This document shows, piece by piece, positions 17,603 through 26,585 of a DNA stretch of 64,000 nucleotides; positions within the stretch are counted from its first letter, which is position 1, and the number at the start of each line of letters is the position of its first letter. This stretch comes from Polymorphum gilvum SL003B-26A1 (GTDB taxonomy: Bacteria; Pseudomonadota; Alphaproteobacteria; Rhizobiales; Stappiaceae). The notes under the pieces are model-generated. The model had not been told where the DNA came from and did not search any database. It worked only from the letters and a program-made list of their open reading frames with translations. The translations under genes and the position numbers were made by a program. Location of the stretch: NCBI RefSeq assembly GCF_000192745.1, contig NC_015259.1:3363001-3427000 (forward strand), written 5' to 3'.

Positions 17603-20600
17603 ATGCGACGATCGGTTTTCCTGAAGCGATGTGCAGACCGGCGTGCCGGTCTGGCGCCGGCACCGATCTCGATCGCCCGCCGCCTGCTCCCGTTTCTGGT
17701 GCTGTGCCTGATCCTGAGCCTTGCCCTCCCCGGAGGCGCACTTCCGGGCGCCGTCGCGGCGGCTCGCGCCGCATCGGCGGACCTTGACGCGGAGGAACGG
17801 GCATGGACCGAGGCCAATCCCACGATCAGCGTCGGCGTGGTGTCGGACAACGAGCCCTATTCCTTCTTCCGAAACGGCCAGATCATGGGCTGGACGGTGG
17901 ACGTGCTGCGCCGTCTGGAAGCGGCGACGGGCCTGTCCTTCGAGATCCGCATGGGCACCTGGCACGAGATCTACGGCGATTTCCGCAGCGGCGGACTGGA
18001 CGTGATCGCCGACATTTCCAGGACCGAAGAACGCAGCGGCTTCATCGACTTCACCGACGCCTACCACCTGCGGCGGACGGTCCTGTTCCACAACGTCGAC
18101 CGCCCCCTTGCCGACGACGGCGGCGTCGATGCCCTCCGGCACAAGCGTGTCGGTATCATCAAGGACATTTACTACGCTCCTGCCTTGCACAAGGCCGGTA
18201 TCGAAGCCATTGACTATGCAAGCTACCGCGACCTGATGGCGGCGGTCGCGTTCGGCTGGGTCGACGCCGTGCTCGCCGCCGAAATGACGGGCAATTTCTT
18301 CGTTCGTGAAAACGGCTTCTCGAATGTCATCGCGGCCGGCAGCCTGCCGCTCACCGACGTCGCCCTGGAAGACTTCCGCCTCGGCGTCCTCAAGGACGTG
18401 AACGACCGCGACAAGGCCATCCTGCACGGTGTTCTCAACAAGGCCGTCGCGGCGCTTGCGACCGACGAACTCGCGGCGACCACCGAGCGCTGGCTCGCCT
18501 ATCGCAGCGGACACGCACCGTCCGTCACGCCGCTGCGCTTGTTACCTGAGGAGCAAGACTTCATCGAATCGGCACCGCCGCTCTCGATCGGCTTCATCAG
18601 CGACTACGAACCCTTCAGTTTCCTGGCCGACGGACGCGGCCAAGGACTGGCCGTGGATCTTGCCCACGACATTTCCGCCCAGACGGGGCTGGTACTCAAC
18701 CCGGTGTACGACAACTGGTCCAACCTGCTGGCCCGGTTCAAGGCCGGTGACCTCGACATCATCGCCAACATCTCCCGCACCGACGAACGCGCCGACTACA
18801 CGCTCTTTTCCCAGGAATACCATCGCATTCCGAACGCGGTATTCGTGCGCTCGGGGTTCGGCCCTTACACGGGCCTGGAGTCCCTGGCCGGGAAATCCGT
18901 GGGCATCGGCAAGGACATCTACTACGCCGACAAGTTGAAGGCGCGTCTCGGCAATGTCCGCACCTATTCCACGCAGGAGGACATCGTGCTGGCTCTGTCC
19001 AGAAGCGAAGTAGATGCCGCCATCGTCGCCCTGAGCAACGGCAATGCCATCGTGCGTCGCCTTGGTCTGATCAACATCGAGATCGGCGGCGAATTCGAGA
19101 TGGAGGGCGTCGAGCGCGAGGACCTGCGGTTCGGCGTCTCGCCGCAGTATCCCTTCGTCAAGAGCATCCTGGACCGAGCGATGAGCGCCATGCCGCTGTC
19201 GCGGTGGGCGGCACTGGAGACGAACTGGCTGGGGCCGAGGCTCGCCGGAGCCGCCCCCAAGCGGGCGCCCCTGACGACAGAGGAACGCGCCTATCTGGAT
19301 GCAAAAGGCGTCGTAAAGGTCTGCCTCGACCCAGACATGCCGCCCTTCGCGACGGCCGGCAAGGACGGCACCTTGAGCGGACTGGCACCGGACATCATGT
19401 CGCTTCTGGCGACGCGGGGCGGCTTCGCGTGGCAGGCAGTGACCGCGGAAGGCGGCGGCAATGCGCTCGATACAGCGCGTCGCCTCGGCTGCGACGTCGT
19501 GCCGCTCGCCCTTGAAGCCGGGATATTGGTCCACGGCTGGGACGTCACCACCCCTTATCTGCGACTGCCGATCGCCGTCGCGACCCAACTGCACAGGCCA
19601 TTCGTGGACGGCATGCGGGACCTCGACGGACAGACGGTCGGCGTGGTGCCGGGCCGAGTTCCGGCCAACCTGCTCGGGCAACGCTATCCCAAGGTCACGC
19701 TGGTCGAGGTAGCCAGCGAGGACGAGGGGCTGCGGCTCGTGCAGCAAGGCCGGCTGGATGCCCTGCTGGGCACGCTGGCCCGGCTCGGCTACCTGATCAC
19801 GACGATGGGGGCGAACGACATCAAGATCTCGGGACGGATTGCCGAACATGCATCGGCAGTCGTTGCGACCCGCGCCGACGAGCCGCTCCTGGACGCGATC
19901 TTCACAAAGCTGGTGGCGGACCTGGACCAGGACGAGGTGCAGGTCCTCCTCAACAAGCAGATCCTCGTGCCCCTCGAGCAGACGGTCGACTACACGTTGC
20001 TGCTCCAGATGGCCGGCGTCGCGGCGCTGCTGCTTGCCATGTTTCTCTACTGGAACCGGAAGCTCTATGCGCTGAACACGGCGCTGAACGCGGCCAACCA
20101 GAAACTGCATGCCGTGAGCATCACCGACGGCCTGACCGGCCTGTTCAACCGCAGGCATTTCGATACCCGGGGTACGGAGGAGTTCGGCCTGTGCCAGCGC
20201 AACGGCTGGCTTTTCTCCATCGCAATGGTCGACGTCGACCATTTCAAGCGCGTCAACGACGAGGTCGGACACGTCGCCGGTGACCTCTGCCTCCAGCGTC
20301 TGGCGTACATGCTTCACCGACATTTCCGGCGCAACGGCGATACGGTTGCCCGCTATGGCGGCGAGGAATTCGTCGTCTACACCATGGGCGGGACTGCGGC
20401 GGACTTCCGAAGCCATCTGGAAAGACTGCGCGCGGCAGTGGACAGCACGCCCGTCGAGACCGAGGCGGGCCTGCGCCACCTGACCGTCAGCATCGGCTGC
20501 CACGCGGCCGTTCCGGCGCCGGAGCAGTCGCTCGACGATTTCATCGCGCTGGCCGATGCCCGTCTCTACGACGCCAAGAACCAGGGCCGCAACCGGCTGG

Positions 20601-20614
20601 TCGCAAACGCCTGA
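17603..20614 (+). CDS. Diguanylate cyclase with three periplasmic binding-protein-like sensor domains
   Basis: 1003-aa inner-membrane signalling enzyme making cyclic di-GMP. After a signal anchor at about 25-45 there are three successive SBP_bac_3 modules (about 70-300, 325-550 and 565-780), the first two sharing features such as DVIADISRTEERSGF versus DIIANISRTDERADY. One membrane segment follows (about 797-815, LLLQMAGVAALLLAMFLYW), then a GGDEF domain: TDGLTGLFNRRHFD, active site GGEEF at about 919-923 and inhibitory I-site RNGD at about 910-913 (RxxD, five residues before GGEEF). ATG at 17603 is preferred over an upstream GTG at 17549. It likely reports small amino-acid-like or organic ligands to cyclic di-GMP control. 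Confidence 0.94.
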   Translation: MRRSVFLKRCADRRAGLAPAPISIARRLLPFLVLCLILSLALPGGALPGAVAAARAASADLDAEERAWTEANPTISVGVVSDNEPYSFFRNGQIMGWTVDVLRRLEAATGLSFEIRMGTWHEIYGDFRSGGLDVIADISRTEERSGFIDFTDAYHLRRTVLFHNVDRPLADDGGVDALRHKRVGIIKDIYYAPALHKAGIEAIDYASYRDLMAAVAFGWVDAVLAAEMTGNFFVRENGFSNVIAAGSLPLTDVALEDFRLGVLKDVNDRDKAILHGVLNKAVAALATDELAATTERWLAYRSGHAPSVTPLRLLPEEQDFIESAPPLSIGFISDYEPFSFLADGRGQGLAVDLAHDISAQTGLVLNPVYDNWSNLLARFKAGDLDIIANISRTDERADYTLFSQEYHRIPNAVFVRSGFGPYTGLESLAGKSVGIGKDIYYADKLKARLGNVRTYSTQEDIVLALSRSEVDAAIVALSNGNAIVRRLGLINIEIGGEFEMEGVEREDLRFGVSPQYPFVKSILDRAMSAMPLSRWAALETNWLGPRLAGAAPKRAPLTTEERAYLDAKGVVKVCLDPDMPPFATAGKDGTLSGLAPDIMSLLATRGGFAWQAVTAEGGGNALDTARRLGCDVVPLALEAGILVHGWDVTTPYLRLPIAVATQLHRPFVDGMRDLDGQTVGVVPGRVPANLLGQRYPKVTLVEVASEDEGLRLVQQGRLDALLGTLARLGYLITTMGANDIKISGRIAEHASAVVATRADEPLLDAIFTKLVADLDQDEVQVLLNKQILVPLEQTVDYTLLLQMAGVAALLLAMFLYWNRKLYALNTALNAANQKLHAVSITDGLTGLFNRRHFDTRGTEEFGLCQRNGWLFSIAMVDVDHFKRVNDEVGHVAGDLCLQRLAYMLHRHFRRNGDTVARYGGEEFVVYTMGGTAADFRSHLERLRAAVDSTPVETEAGLRHLTVSIGCHAAVPAPEQSLDDFIALADARLYDAKNQGRNRLVANA

Positions 20615-20668
20615 CCAGCCCGGCCGGGCGCTTGCCTGCCCTGCTCACGCGCAAACCGAACGAACCGC

Positions 20669-21904
20669 CTAAGACGCCATGCCGGGCAGCCCGACGATTC
20701 CTTCCACCGCCAGTTGCTCGACCGTCTCCTCATCGTAGCCGAGGCGCGCGGCAAGGATCGTCGCCGTGTCCTCGCCGAGCAGAGAGGGTGGCTGTGCGGG
20801 GGCCGGTCCCTGACCATCGAAGCGGATCGGACCGCGAACGAGACGGAGGATACCCGCCGCCGGGTGAGTAACGGTCTCGACCAGGCCGCGGGCAACGACA
20901 TGCGCCTGTTGCAATGCCTCCGCAACGTTGAGGATGGGGGCATTGGGCACATCGAATTGCGCCAGCCGCTCCAGCCAGACGGCCGTGCTGTCCTCGCGCA
21001 TGCGCGTCTCGATCATCGGTTCCAGGATGGCCCGGTTCGCGAGTCTCTGTTGATAGGGTGAAAAGCGCGGGTCCTCGGCCAGTTCGGCCATGCCCAGGCA
21101 GGCGGCGAAGTTCTTCCAGAACCGCTCGGTGAGGCAGGCGACGATGACATGGCCATCTTTGGTCGCAAAGGCGCCATAGGGGACGATGCTGGGATGCCGG
21201 GTCCCGACCGGCTGCGGAGCTGCGCCTGTGACGAAGTAGATCTGCGCCAGATAGCCCAGCATCGCGATCAGTCCGTCGAGCATGGCGATGTCGACGCGTT
21301 GACCGCGACCCGACACCTGACGGCCGTGCAGCGCCGCCAGGATTCCGAATACGGCGAAAATGCTGCCTGCCATGTCGCCGAGCGGCAGCCCAAGCTTGCT
21401 CGGCGGCGCCCCCGGCTCGCCGTTGACGCTCATGACGCCCGAAAGCGCCTGGGCGACGATGTCGAAGGCGGGCTTGTCGGCCAGCGGGCCGTCCGCACCG
21501 AACCCTGTGATCGAGCAGTAGACGAGGCTTGGATTGTCGGCTGACAGGGTCTCGTAACCGAGACCGAGACGATCCATCACTCCGGGACGGAAGTTCTCCA
21601 GGACGACGTCGCTCTGGGCAGCAAGCGCCTTGGCGATGTCGAGCCCACGCGGCGACTTGAGGTTCAGAGCCAGGCTCTTCTTGCTGTGGTTGAGCGCGAC
21701 GTAATAGTGGCTGAGCGGTCCCTGGAACGGCGGAAAGTTGCGCGTTTCGTCGCCGCTTTCGATGGGCTCGATCTTGACGACATCCGCGCCGAGATCGGCC
21801 AGGACCATGCTGGCGTATGGCCCGGACAGGATCCGCGAGAAATCCAGGACACGTATCCCGGCGAGCGGTCCTGTCCGATCCGTTTCATTGCTGCTATCGC
21901 TCAT
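20669..21904 (-). CDS. CaiB/BaiF-family CoA-transferase
   Basis: 411-aa class III CoA-transferase that moves CoA between carboxylic acids. Family signs include GPLAGIRVLDFSRILSGPYA at 12-31, LADLGADVVKIEP, the catalytic Asp in GLPLGDMAGSIF near 177 and the C-terminal PSLLGEDT. It overlaps the thioesterase gene by 11 bases and lies with a regulator and acyl-CoA enzymes, so it probably activates the acid imported by the adjacent TRAP system with CoA from another thioester. The donor and acceptor are not readable. Confidence 0.93.
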   Translation of the reverse strand: MSDSSNETDRTGPLAGIRVLDFSRILSGPYASMVLADLGADVVKIEPIESGDETRNFPPFQGPLSHYYVALNHSKKSLALNLKSPRGLDIAKALAAQSDVVLENFRPGVMDRLGLGYETLSADNPSLVYCSITGFGADGPLADKPAFDIVAQALSGVMSVNGEPGAPPSKLGLPLGDMAGSIFAVFGILAALHGRQVSGRGQRVDIAMLDGLIAMLGYLAQIYFVTGAAPQPVGTRHPSIVPYGAFATKDGHVIVACLTERFWKNFAACLGMAELAEDPRFSPYQQRLANRAILEPMIETRMREDSTAVWLERLAQFDVPNAPILNVAEALQQAHVVARGLVETVTHPAAGILRLVRGPIRFDGQGPAPAQPPSLLGEDTATILAARLGYDEETVEQLAVEGIVGLPGMAS

Positions 21905-22343
21905 CCCGGTGCCCCGCGCCCTTGCCCGCCAGTTTCATGATGGCCGAAGCCGCGGCGATCGGACGCCCTCCGACCGTCACGTCCGCGTCGAGAAACAGCA
22001 ATGAGTGCGTCCGGTGACGCAGGCGCGCACCGGCTTCCAGCAGATCACCCGCCCGAGCGGTCTCCAGAAAGCGTGTGTCGAGTTGAAGGGTCACCGCAGC
22101 ATGGCGGTCGGCCGCTTCCCAAGCAACGAGCGCGATGGCATGGTCGATCAGGCTGAAGATCACTCCGCCATGGACCAGCCCGACCGGGTTGGTGTGGCTG
22201 TCGTCCACCCTCAGCCCGTAGCGCCACGCGCCGTCGTCACGTGCCGCCAGCAACGGTCCGATCCTGTCCAGAAACCGCCCTGCCCGCATTTCCTTCCAGG
22301 GAGATGCCTCCCCTTGCCTTTCCTCCAAAACGTCCTGCGTCAC
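21894..22343 (-). CDS. Hotdog-fold acyl-CoA thioesterase (PaaI type)
   Basis: 149-aa hotdog protein. The PaaI/4HBT core NPVGLVHGGVIFSLIDHAIA lies at about 56-75, with the HGG-(x)n-D pattern that positions the thioester. GTG at 22343 is chosen as start because GGAGGG lies about 8 bases before it; an in-frame ATG at MRAGRFLDRIG would give a shorter protein. It is co-transcribed with the CoA-transferase (11-base overlap) and probably clears stalled aryl- or acyl-CoA or completes the pathway. Confidence 0.85.
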   Translation of the reverse strand: MTQDVLEERQGEASPWKEMRAGRFLDRIGPLLAARDDGAWRYGLRVDDSHTNPVGLVHGGVIFSLIDHAIALVAWEAADRHAAVTLQLDTRFLETARAGDLLEAGARLRHRTHSLLFLDADVTVGGRPIAAASAIMKLAGKGAGHRDER

Positions 22344-22360
22344 CCTGCACGCCCTCCCTG

Positions 22361-23146
22361 TCAGTTCTCCATGCCGATCTGCATGTTCGCGATATCGTCC
22401 CGCATCGCCAGCATGGCGTCCGCCAGAACCTGCACGCCGGTTGCCTGCACGCGTTCGGAGATGCCGATGGCGACGATGCTGCGTGTCATTCGTCCGCTGG
22501 CGTCGAACAGCGGTACGGCCGTGACGGTAACTCCGGAGATGTAAGTGCCCGGGTCCACGGCAAAGCCGCGAGCGCGGGTCTCCTCGATCTGGGCAAGCCA
22601 ATCCTCGTAGGCAGGCGGGTGGTCCCAGACCAGTCGGTCGAACTCCTCACGCAGACGCTTCTCGCCGATTCGGTTGAACGCGGCGAAGCAGCGTCCGGTC
22701 GCGCTGATCAGCGCCGGAAACCGACTGCCGAGGTCGACCTGCAGGCGGAAGGGCAAAGTCGAGTGCGACAGGGCGACAACGACCATGTGCCCAGGATCCG
22801 TGAGCTGGGTCGCGATGCTGGTGACGCCGAACTGTGCCGACAATTCATCCAGTCGCGGCTGGACAAGAGCCGTGAAGGCGTTGCGCTGAATCGCCGACCG
22901 GGCCAGCGGCAAGATCCCCAGACCGATGGAGTAGCGCTTGGTATCCGGGTCGAAGGCGACAAGGCCTTCGTCCTGCAGGACGCGCAGGATGTGCAGGCAG
23001 GTGCTGGGCACCAGGTCGAGCGCCCGCGCAAGCGGATTGACCCCTATCGGCTCATCTTCCCGCGCAAGCTGACGAAGGATGGCGATCGCGCGGGTCACCG
23101 CTGGCACCTGGCGCTTGCTGGCGGATGCCCTCTCCTCTTCAAGCAT
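22361..23146 (-). CDS. IclR-family transcriptional regulator
   Basis: 261 aa. Residues about 12-75 are the winged HTH (VTRAIAILRQLAREDEPIGV, NPLARALDLVPSTCLHIL). The ligand domain runs about 85-255 and ends with the typical GISERVQATGVQVLADAML. It is divergent from the acyl-CoA synthetase gene, and the shared promoter carries a dense set of inverted repeats, so autoregulation and control of the synthetase/hydratase/TRAP operon are likely. Confidence 0.93.
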   Translation of the reverse strand: MLEEERASASKRQVPAVTRAIAILRQLAREDEPIGVNPLARALDLVPSTCLHILRVLQDEGLVAFDPDTKRYSIGLGILPLARSAIQRNAFTALVQPRLDELSAQFGVTSIATQLTDPGHMVVVALSHSTLPFRLQVDLGSRFPALISATGRCFAAFNRIGEKRLREEFDRLVWDHPPAYEDWLAQIEETRARGFAVDPGTYISGVTVTAVPLFDASGRMTRSIVAIGISERVQATGVQVLADAMLAMRDDIANMQIGMEN

Positions 23147-23158
23147 TTTGATCTCCCA

Positions 23159-23209
23159 GACAATGCGATTTCATTGTCTATATACAATGGAAATATCATA
23201 TTGACAATG
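23159..23209. promoter_or_regulatory. IclR-type operator cluster
   Basis: GACAATG (23159-23165) and CATTGTC (23172-23178) form a perfect inverted repeat with a 6-base spacer. The right arm is shared with a second one, CATTGT (23172-23177) and ACAATG (23184-23189), and a third GACAATG half-site lies at 23203-23209. The array starts 12 bases before the IclR start codon, where occupancy would block that gene and affect the divergent operon. Confidence 0.65.
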
Positions 23210-23290
23210 ATCTTATGCCGCCACTAGCTTTGTCAACGTGCTCGGACGGGTCGCCTGTTCAAGCGGGCCACAGCTGGAGGAAAAAGGTCG

Positions 23291-24850
23291 ATGACGCGCC
23301 TGACGGAGTTCACGTCGTATTCGGATGCCCAGAGGCATTTCTCGAACGAGGCTCTCTGGGACCTGTTCGATGGCGACCGGAATCGGCTGAACATCGCGCA
23401 TGAATGTATCGACCGGCATGCCGACACCGATCGTGTAGCATTGCGCATCGCCCATGCAGACGGCCGCGACGAGGTGATTACCTTCGCCGAGATCAGCCGG
23501 CGCTCGGCTCAAGTCGCCCACTATCTCAGGCGTCGCGGCATCGAGAAGGGCGACCGTGTCGCGGTGATGATCGAACCGTCCCTGCCCTTTTACTGCGCGA
23601 TCTTCGGCGCCATGAAGGCCGGCGCGGTGGCCGTGCCGATGTTCACCCTGTTCGGGCCCGACGGCATCCGCCTGCGGGCCGAGGACTGCACGCCGGAAGT
23701 CTTTTTCACCAACGCGGAGAAGGCACCGGACGCGATCCAGGCGGGCACCAAGGGCGTTACCATCGCCGACGACGCGTTCCTCGACTCCATTGCCGATCTG
23801 CCCGAGCGGTTCGACTGGGAGACCTCGGACGACGATCTGGCGGTTCTCCAATATACCTCGGGCACGACGCGCCTGTTGCCCGCCGCCGTGCGTCACAACC
23901 ACCGCTCCATCGTCACGCTGATGGTTGCGGCGCTCTACGCGACGGGCATCCGGCCGGGCGATCGCTTCTTCTGTCCCTCCTCGCCGGCCTGGGGGCACGG
24001 ACTGTGGCATGGAACGCTGGCGCCGCTGGCGCTCGGCGTCAGCACCGGCACGTTCAGTGGCAGGTTCGATCCGGTCCGCCTGCTGAAGGCGCTGCAGGAT
24101 TTCGGCATCACCAACCTGTCAGCGGCCGCGACGCACTACAGGATGATGCGCAATTCCGGGCGCGCGGAGGTCTTCAGCTACGCCATCCGCAAACTGTCCT
24201 TCACGGGCGAACCGATCGACAGCGAGACCTCCCGTTACGTCGAGCGGCTGTTCGGCACCAAGGTCTGCAGCATGTACGGCACGACCGAGATCGGCGTGAT
24301 CCTCGCCAACTATCCCGGAGCGCCGGACTTCGAGGTGCGTGAAGGGTCTCTCGGCAAACCTGTTCCCGGAATCGAGGTCGAGGTGCACGGTCCCGATGGC
24401 AGGCCGGTCGCGCCGGGCGAGATCGGCGAACTGATGCTGCGCAGACGTGGAGAATGGTTTCCGACCAAGGACCTCGGGCGCACCGACGCGGACGGATACT
24501 TCTATCATGCCGGCCGGGCCGACGATGTGATCATTTCCGCCGGCTGGACCATGAGCGCTGTGGAGATCGAGGACGCCATCCTGCGCCATCCTCTGGTCGC
24601 CGAAGCGGCTGCGATCGGTGTTCCCGACGCGGTTCGCGGCCAGGTGGTCAAAGCCTTCGTGGTCCTGAAAGGCGCGCCATCCGGAGATCTCGTCGCAGAG
24701 ATCCAGGAACTCGTGCGCACGAACCTCAGCCGACACGAATACCCCCGCCAGATCGAATTCGTGAAGGCATTGCCGAAGACGCCCGCGGGCAAGGTCAATC
24801 GCAAGGCCCTGCGCGACGCCGAGGCGAGGGAACAAGTCGGCACGGCGTGA
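23291..24850 (+). CDS. AMP-forming acyl/aryl-CoA synthetase
   Basis: 519-aa ANL-superfamily enzyme: acid + ATP + CoA to acyl-CoA. Seen are the ATP loop YTSGTTRLLPAAVRHNH near 195-211, the A5 motif SMYGTTEIG near 330, the hinge and A8 region HAGRADDVIISAGWTMSAVE and the catalytic Lys in PKTPAGKVNRKALR near 500. The ATP loop lacks the usual PKG lysine (PAA instead) and has Arg for the second Gly; some aryl/medium-chain relatives vary similarly. A good ribosome site (ggaggaaaaagg) precedes ATG. It starts an operon with the MaoC protein and TRAP importer. Confidence 0.92.
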   Translation: MTRLTEFTSYSDAQRHFSNEALWDLFDGDRNRLNIAHECIDRHADTDRVALRIAHADGRDEVITFAEISRRSAQVAHYLRRRGIEKGDRVAVMIEPSLPFYCAIFGAMKAGAVAVPMFTLFGPDGIRLRAEDCTPEVFFTNAEKAPDAIQAGTKGVTIADDAFLDSIADLPERFDWETSDDDLAVLQYTSGTTRLLPAAVRHNHRSIVTLMVAALYATGIRPGDRFFCPSSPAWGHGLWHGTLAPLALGVSTGTFSGRFDPVRLLKALQDFGITNLSAAATHYRMMRNSGRAEVFSYAIRKLSFTGEPIDSETSRYVERLFGTKVCSMYGTTEIGVILANYPGAPDFEVREGSLGKPVPGIEVEVHGPDGRPVAPGEIGELMLRRRGEWFPTKDLGRTDADGYFYHAGRADDVIISAGWTMSAVEIEDAILRHPLVAEAAAIGVPDAVRGQVVKAFVVLKGAPSGDLVAEIQELVRTNLSRHEYPRQIEFVKALPKTPAGKVNRKALRDAEAREQVGTA

Positions 24851-24887
24851 AGCCTGCCGATCGCTCAATCTCAGAACGGAGGAAAAG

Positions 24888-26027
24888 ATGAACGAAACCC
24901 TGCACCGGCGGTTTCCCAAGATAACCCCGGAAGGCCTCGACGACCTGCGCGCGCGCATCGGCGTGAAGATCGACAAGACCGTCGAGCCCTGGTGCTACGA
25001 GGCGACGCGCGACAACATCCGCCACTATGCCCATGGCATTGGCGACGACAACCCGCTGTGGTGCGACCCGGACTATGCCAAGGGCACCAAGTTTGGCGAC
25101 GTCATTGCCCTGCCGAGCTTCCTGTTCGCGACCAGCCGCATCATTTCGGGCTACGTCGGCGGGCTTTCGGGCGTGCATGCCATGTGGTCGGGCGCTGACT
25201 GGACCTGGCACAAGCCGATCGCGCGCAACACCGAGATCCGCACCGAAGCCTATCTCAAGGACCTCGTCGAACACGATACGCGCTTTGCCGGCCGCGCCAT
25301 CCAGCAGATATATCACGTCGATTTCTACGACGCGAAGACGGGCGACGCGCTCGCCAGCGCCGACAGCTGGTGCTTCCGCACGGACCGCGATCATGCCCGC
25401 GAAAAGGGCACCAAGTACAGCGAGGCGCGGGCCAGGGAGCCGCGTGTCTATAGCCAGCAGGAACTCGACCGCTTCTACAAATACTACGAGGAGGAAGAGG
25501 TCCGCGGCGCGCAGCCGCGCTACTGGCAGGACGTGACCGAAGGCGAACCACTTCCGACCATGGTCAAGGGTCCCATGACCGTGACCGGTTTCATCGCCTA
25601 TGCCCAGGGCTGGGGCGGGCTCTACATCCGTGCCAACAAGCTGGCCTGGCAGTTGCAGCAGAAGCATCCGGGCGCCGGCATCAAGAACCGCTTCGGCATT
25701 CCCGACTGTCCCGAGCGCGTGCATTGGGAGGAAGAATTCGCGCTCGAGGTCGGCGCGCCCGGCGCCTACGACTACGGCCCCGAGCGCTGCTCCTGGCTGA
25801 CGCACCAGATCACCAACTGGATGGGCGACGACGGCTTCCTGCGGCAGGCGAAGTGCCAGGTGCGCCGTCACAACCCCGAAGGCGACGTGGTGCTGATCGA
25901 CGGCACGGTGGTACGCAAGTTCGTCGAAGACGGACGTCATCTGGTGGAGATCCGCCAGCAGGCGGTCAATCAGGACCAGGAGCTGTCCGCGATCGGCTCG
26001 GCCATCGTCGAGCTGCCGACGCGCTGA
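24888..26027 (+). CDS. MaoC-like double-hotdog hydratase/dehydratase
   Basis: 379 aa with two hotdog modules: about 10-170 (FAS1-like dehydratase domain, with HYAHGIGDDNPLWCDPDYA and the helix FGDVIALPSFLF) and about 205-375. This layout is that of R-specific enoyl-CoA hydratases and mesaconyl-CoA hydratase relatives. It lies 37 bases after the acyl-CoA synthetase with a strong site (ggaggaaaag). It probably hydrates the unsaturated CoA thioester made by its neighbours; the substrate is unknown. Confidence 0.88.
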   Translation: MNETLHRRFPKITPEGLDDLRARIGVKIDKTVEPWCYEATRDNIRHYAHGIGDDNPLWCDPDYAKGTKFGDVIALPSFLFATSRIISGYVGGLSGVHAMWSGADWTWHKPIARNTEIRTEAYLKDLVEHDTRFAGRAIQQIYHVDFYDAKTGDALASADSWCFRTDRDHAREKGTKYSEARAREPRVYSQQELDRFYKYYEEEEVRGAQPRYWQDVTEGEPLPTMVKGPMTVTGFIAYAQGWGGLYIRANKLAWQLQQKHPGAGIKNRFGIPDCPERVHWEEEFALEVGAPGAYDYGPERCSWLTHQITNWMGDDGFLRQAKCQVRRHNPEGDVVLIDGTVVRKFVEDGRHLVEIRQQAVNQDQELSAIGSAIVELPTR

Positions 26028-26063
26028 GGAGGCGGCACGCCGGTTGCCGGGGGAGGAACGAAG

Positions 26064-26558
26064 GTGATCGCCATCGGAAAGCTTCTGTCACGGATCGAGG
26101 ACACGCTCCATTACGGCGGCTGCCTGGCGCTCGCGGCCGTGGTGGTGCTGATCAACGCGGACATACTTATGCGGCTCGGATTCGGCCGGCCGGTGCAGAT
26201 CCAGTTCGAGATGACCGAACTGTATCTGATGCCTGCCCTTGCCACCCTGTCCCTGTCGCGGGTGTTCCGGGATGGCGGGCATCTGGCACTCGACATCGTG
26301 CCCGAACACATGCCCGGCCTGGCCGGGCATGTGATCCGCCGGATCCGGCTGCTTCTGGCGGCGGCTTTCTTTGCCGCCGTCACCTACATGTCGGGCAAGT
26401 TCGCTCTGCGGGCATTCACGCGGGGAGAAATCGAGTTCGGCGTGATCGACTGGCCGCTCGGATGGGCCTACGCCGCGATCCCGCTGGGATGCGGGGTGCT
26501 CGTCCTGCGGCTCTTCTACGAAACACTGAATGAAGGCGCGTCAAACGCCTCGCCATGA
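26064..26558 (+). CDS. TRAP transporter small permease (DctQ type), system A
   Basis: 164-aa inner-membrane protein with four membrane segments, the DctQ size and topology. MTELYLMPALATLSLSRVFR is the conserved central part. It is followed 27 bases later by the binding-protein gene and then the large permease, giving a complete secondary importer driven by a sodium or proton gradient. Confidence 0.9.
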   Translation: MIAIGKLLSRIEDTLHYGGCLALAAVVVLINADILMRLGFGRPVQIQFEMTELYLMPALATLSLSRVFRDGGHLALDIVPEHMPGLAGHVIRRIRLLLAAAFFAAVTYMSGKFALRAFTRGEIEFGVIDWPLGWAYAAIPLGCGVLVLRLFYETLNEGASNASP

Positions 26559-26585
26559 CTTGACCCTGCATTCGGGAGGAAACCC

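Noticed and set aside
18542-20503. 653-codon open frame on the minus strand
   Set aside because: It lies opposite the diguanylate cyclase gene, has no ribosome site or recognisable domain, and is a product of GC-rich codon use in the real gene.
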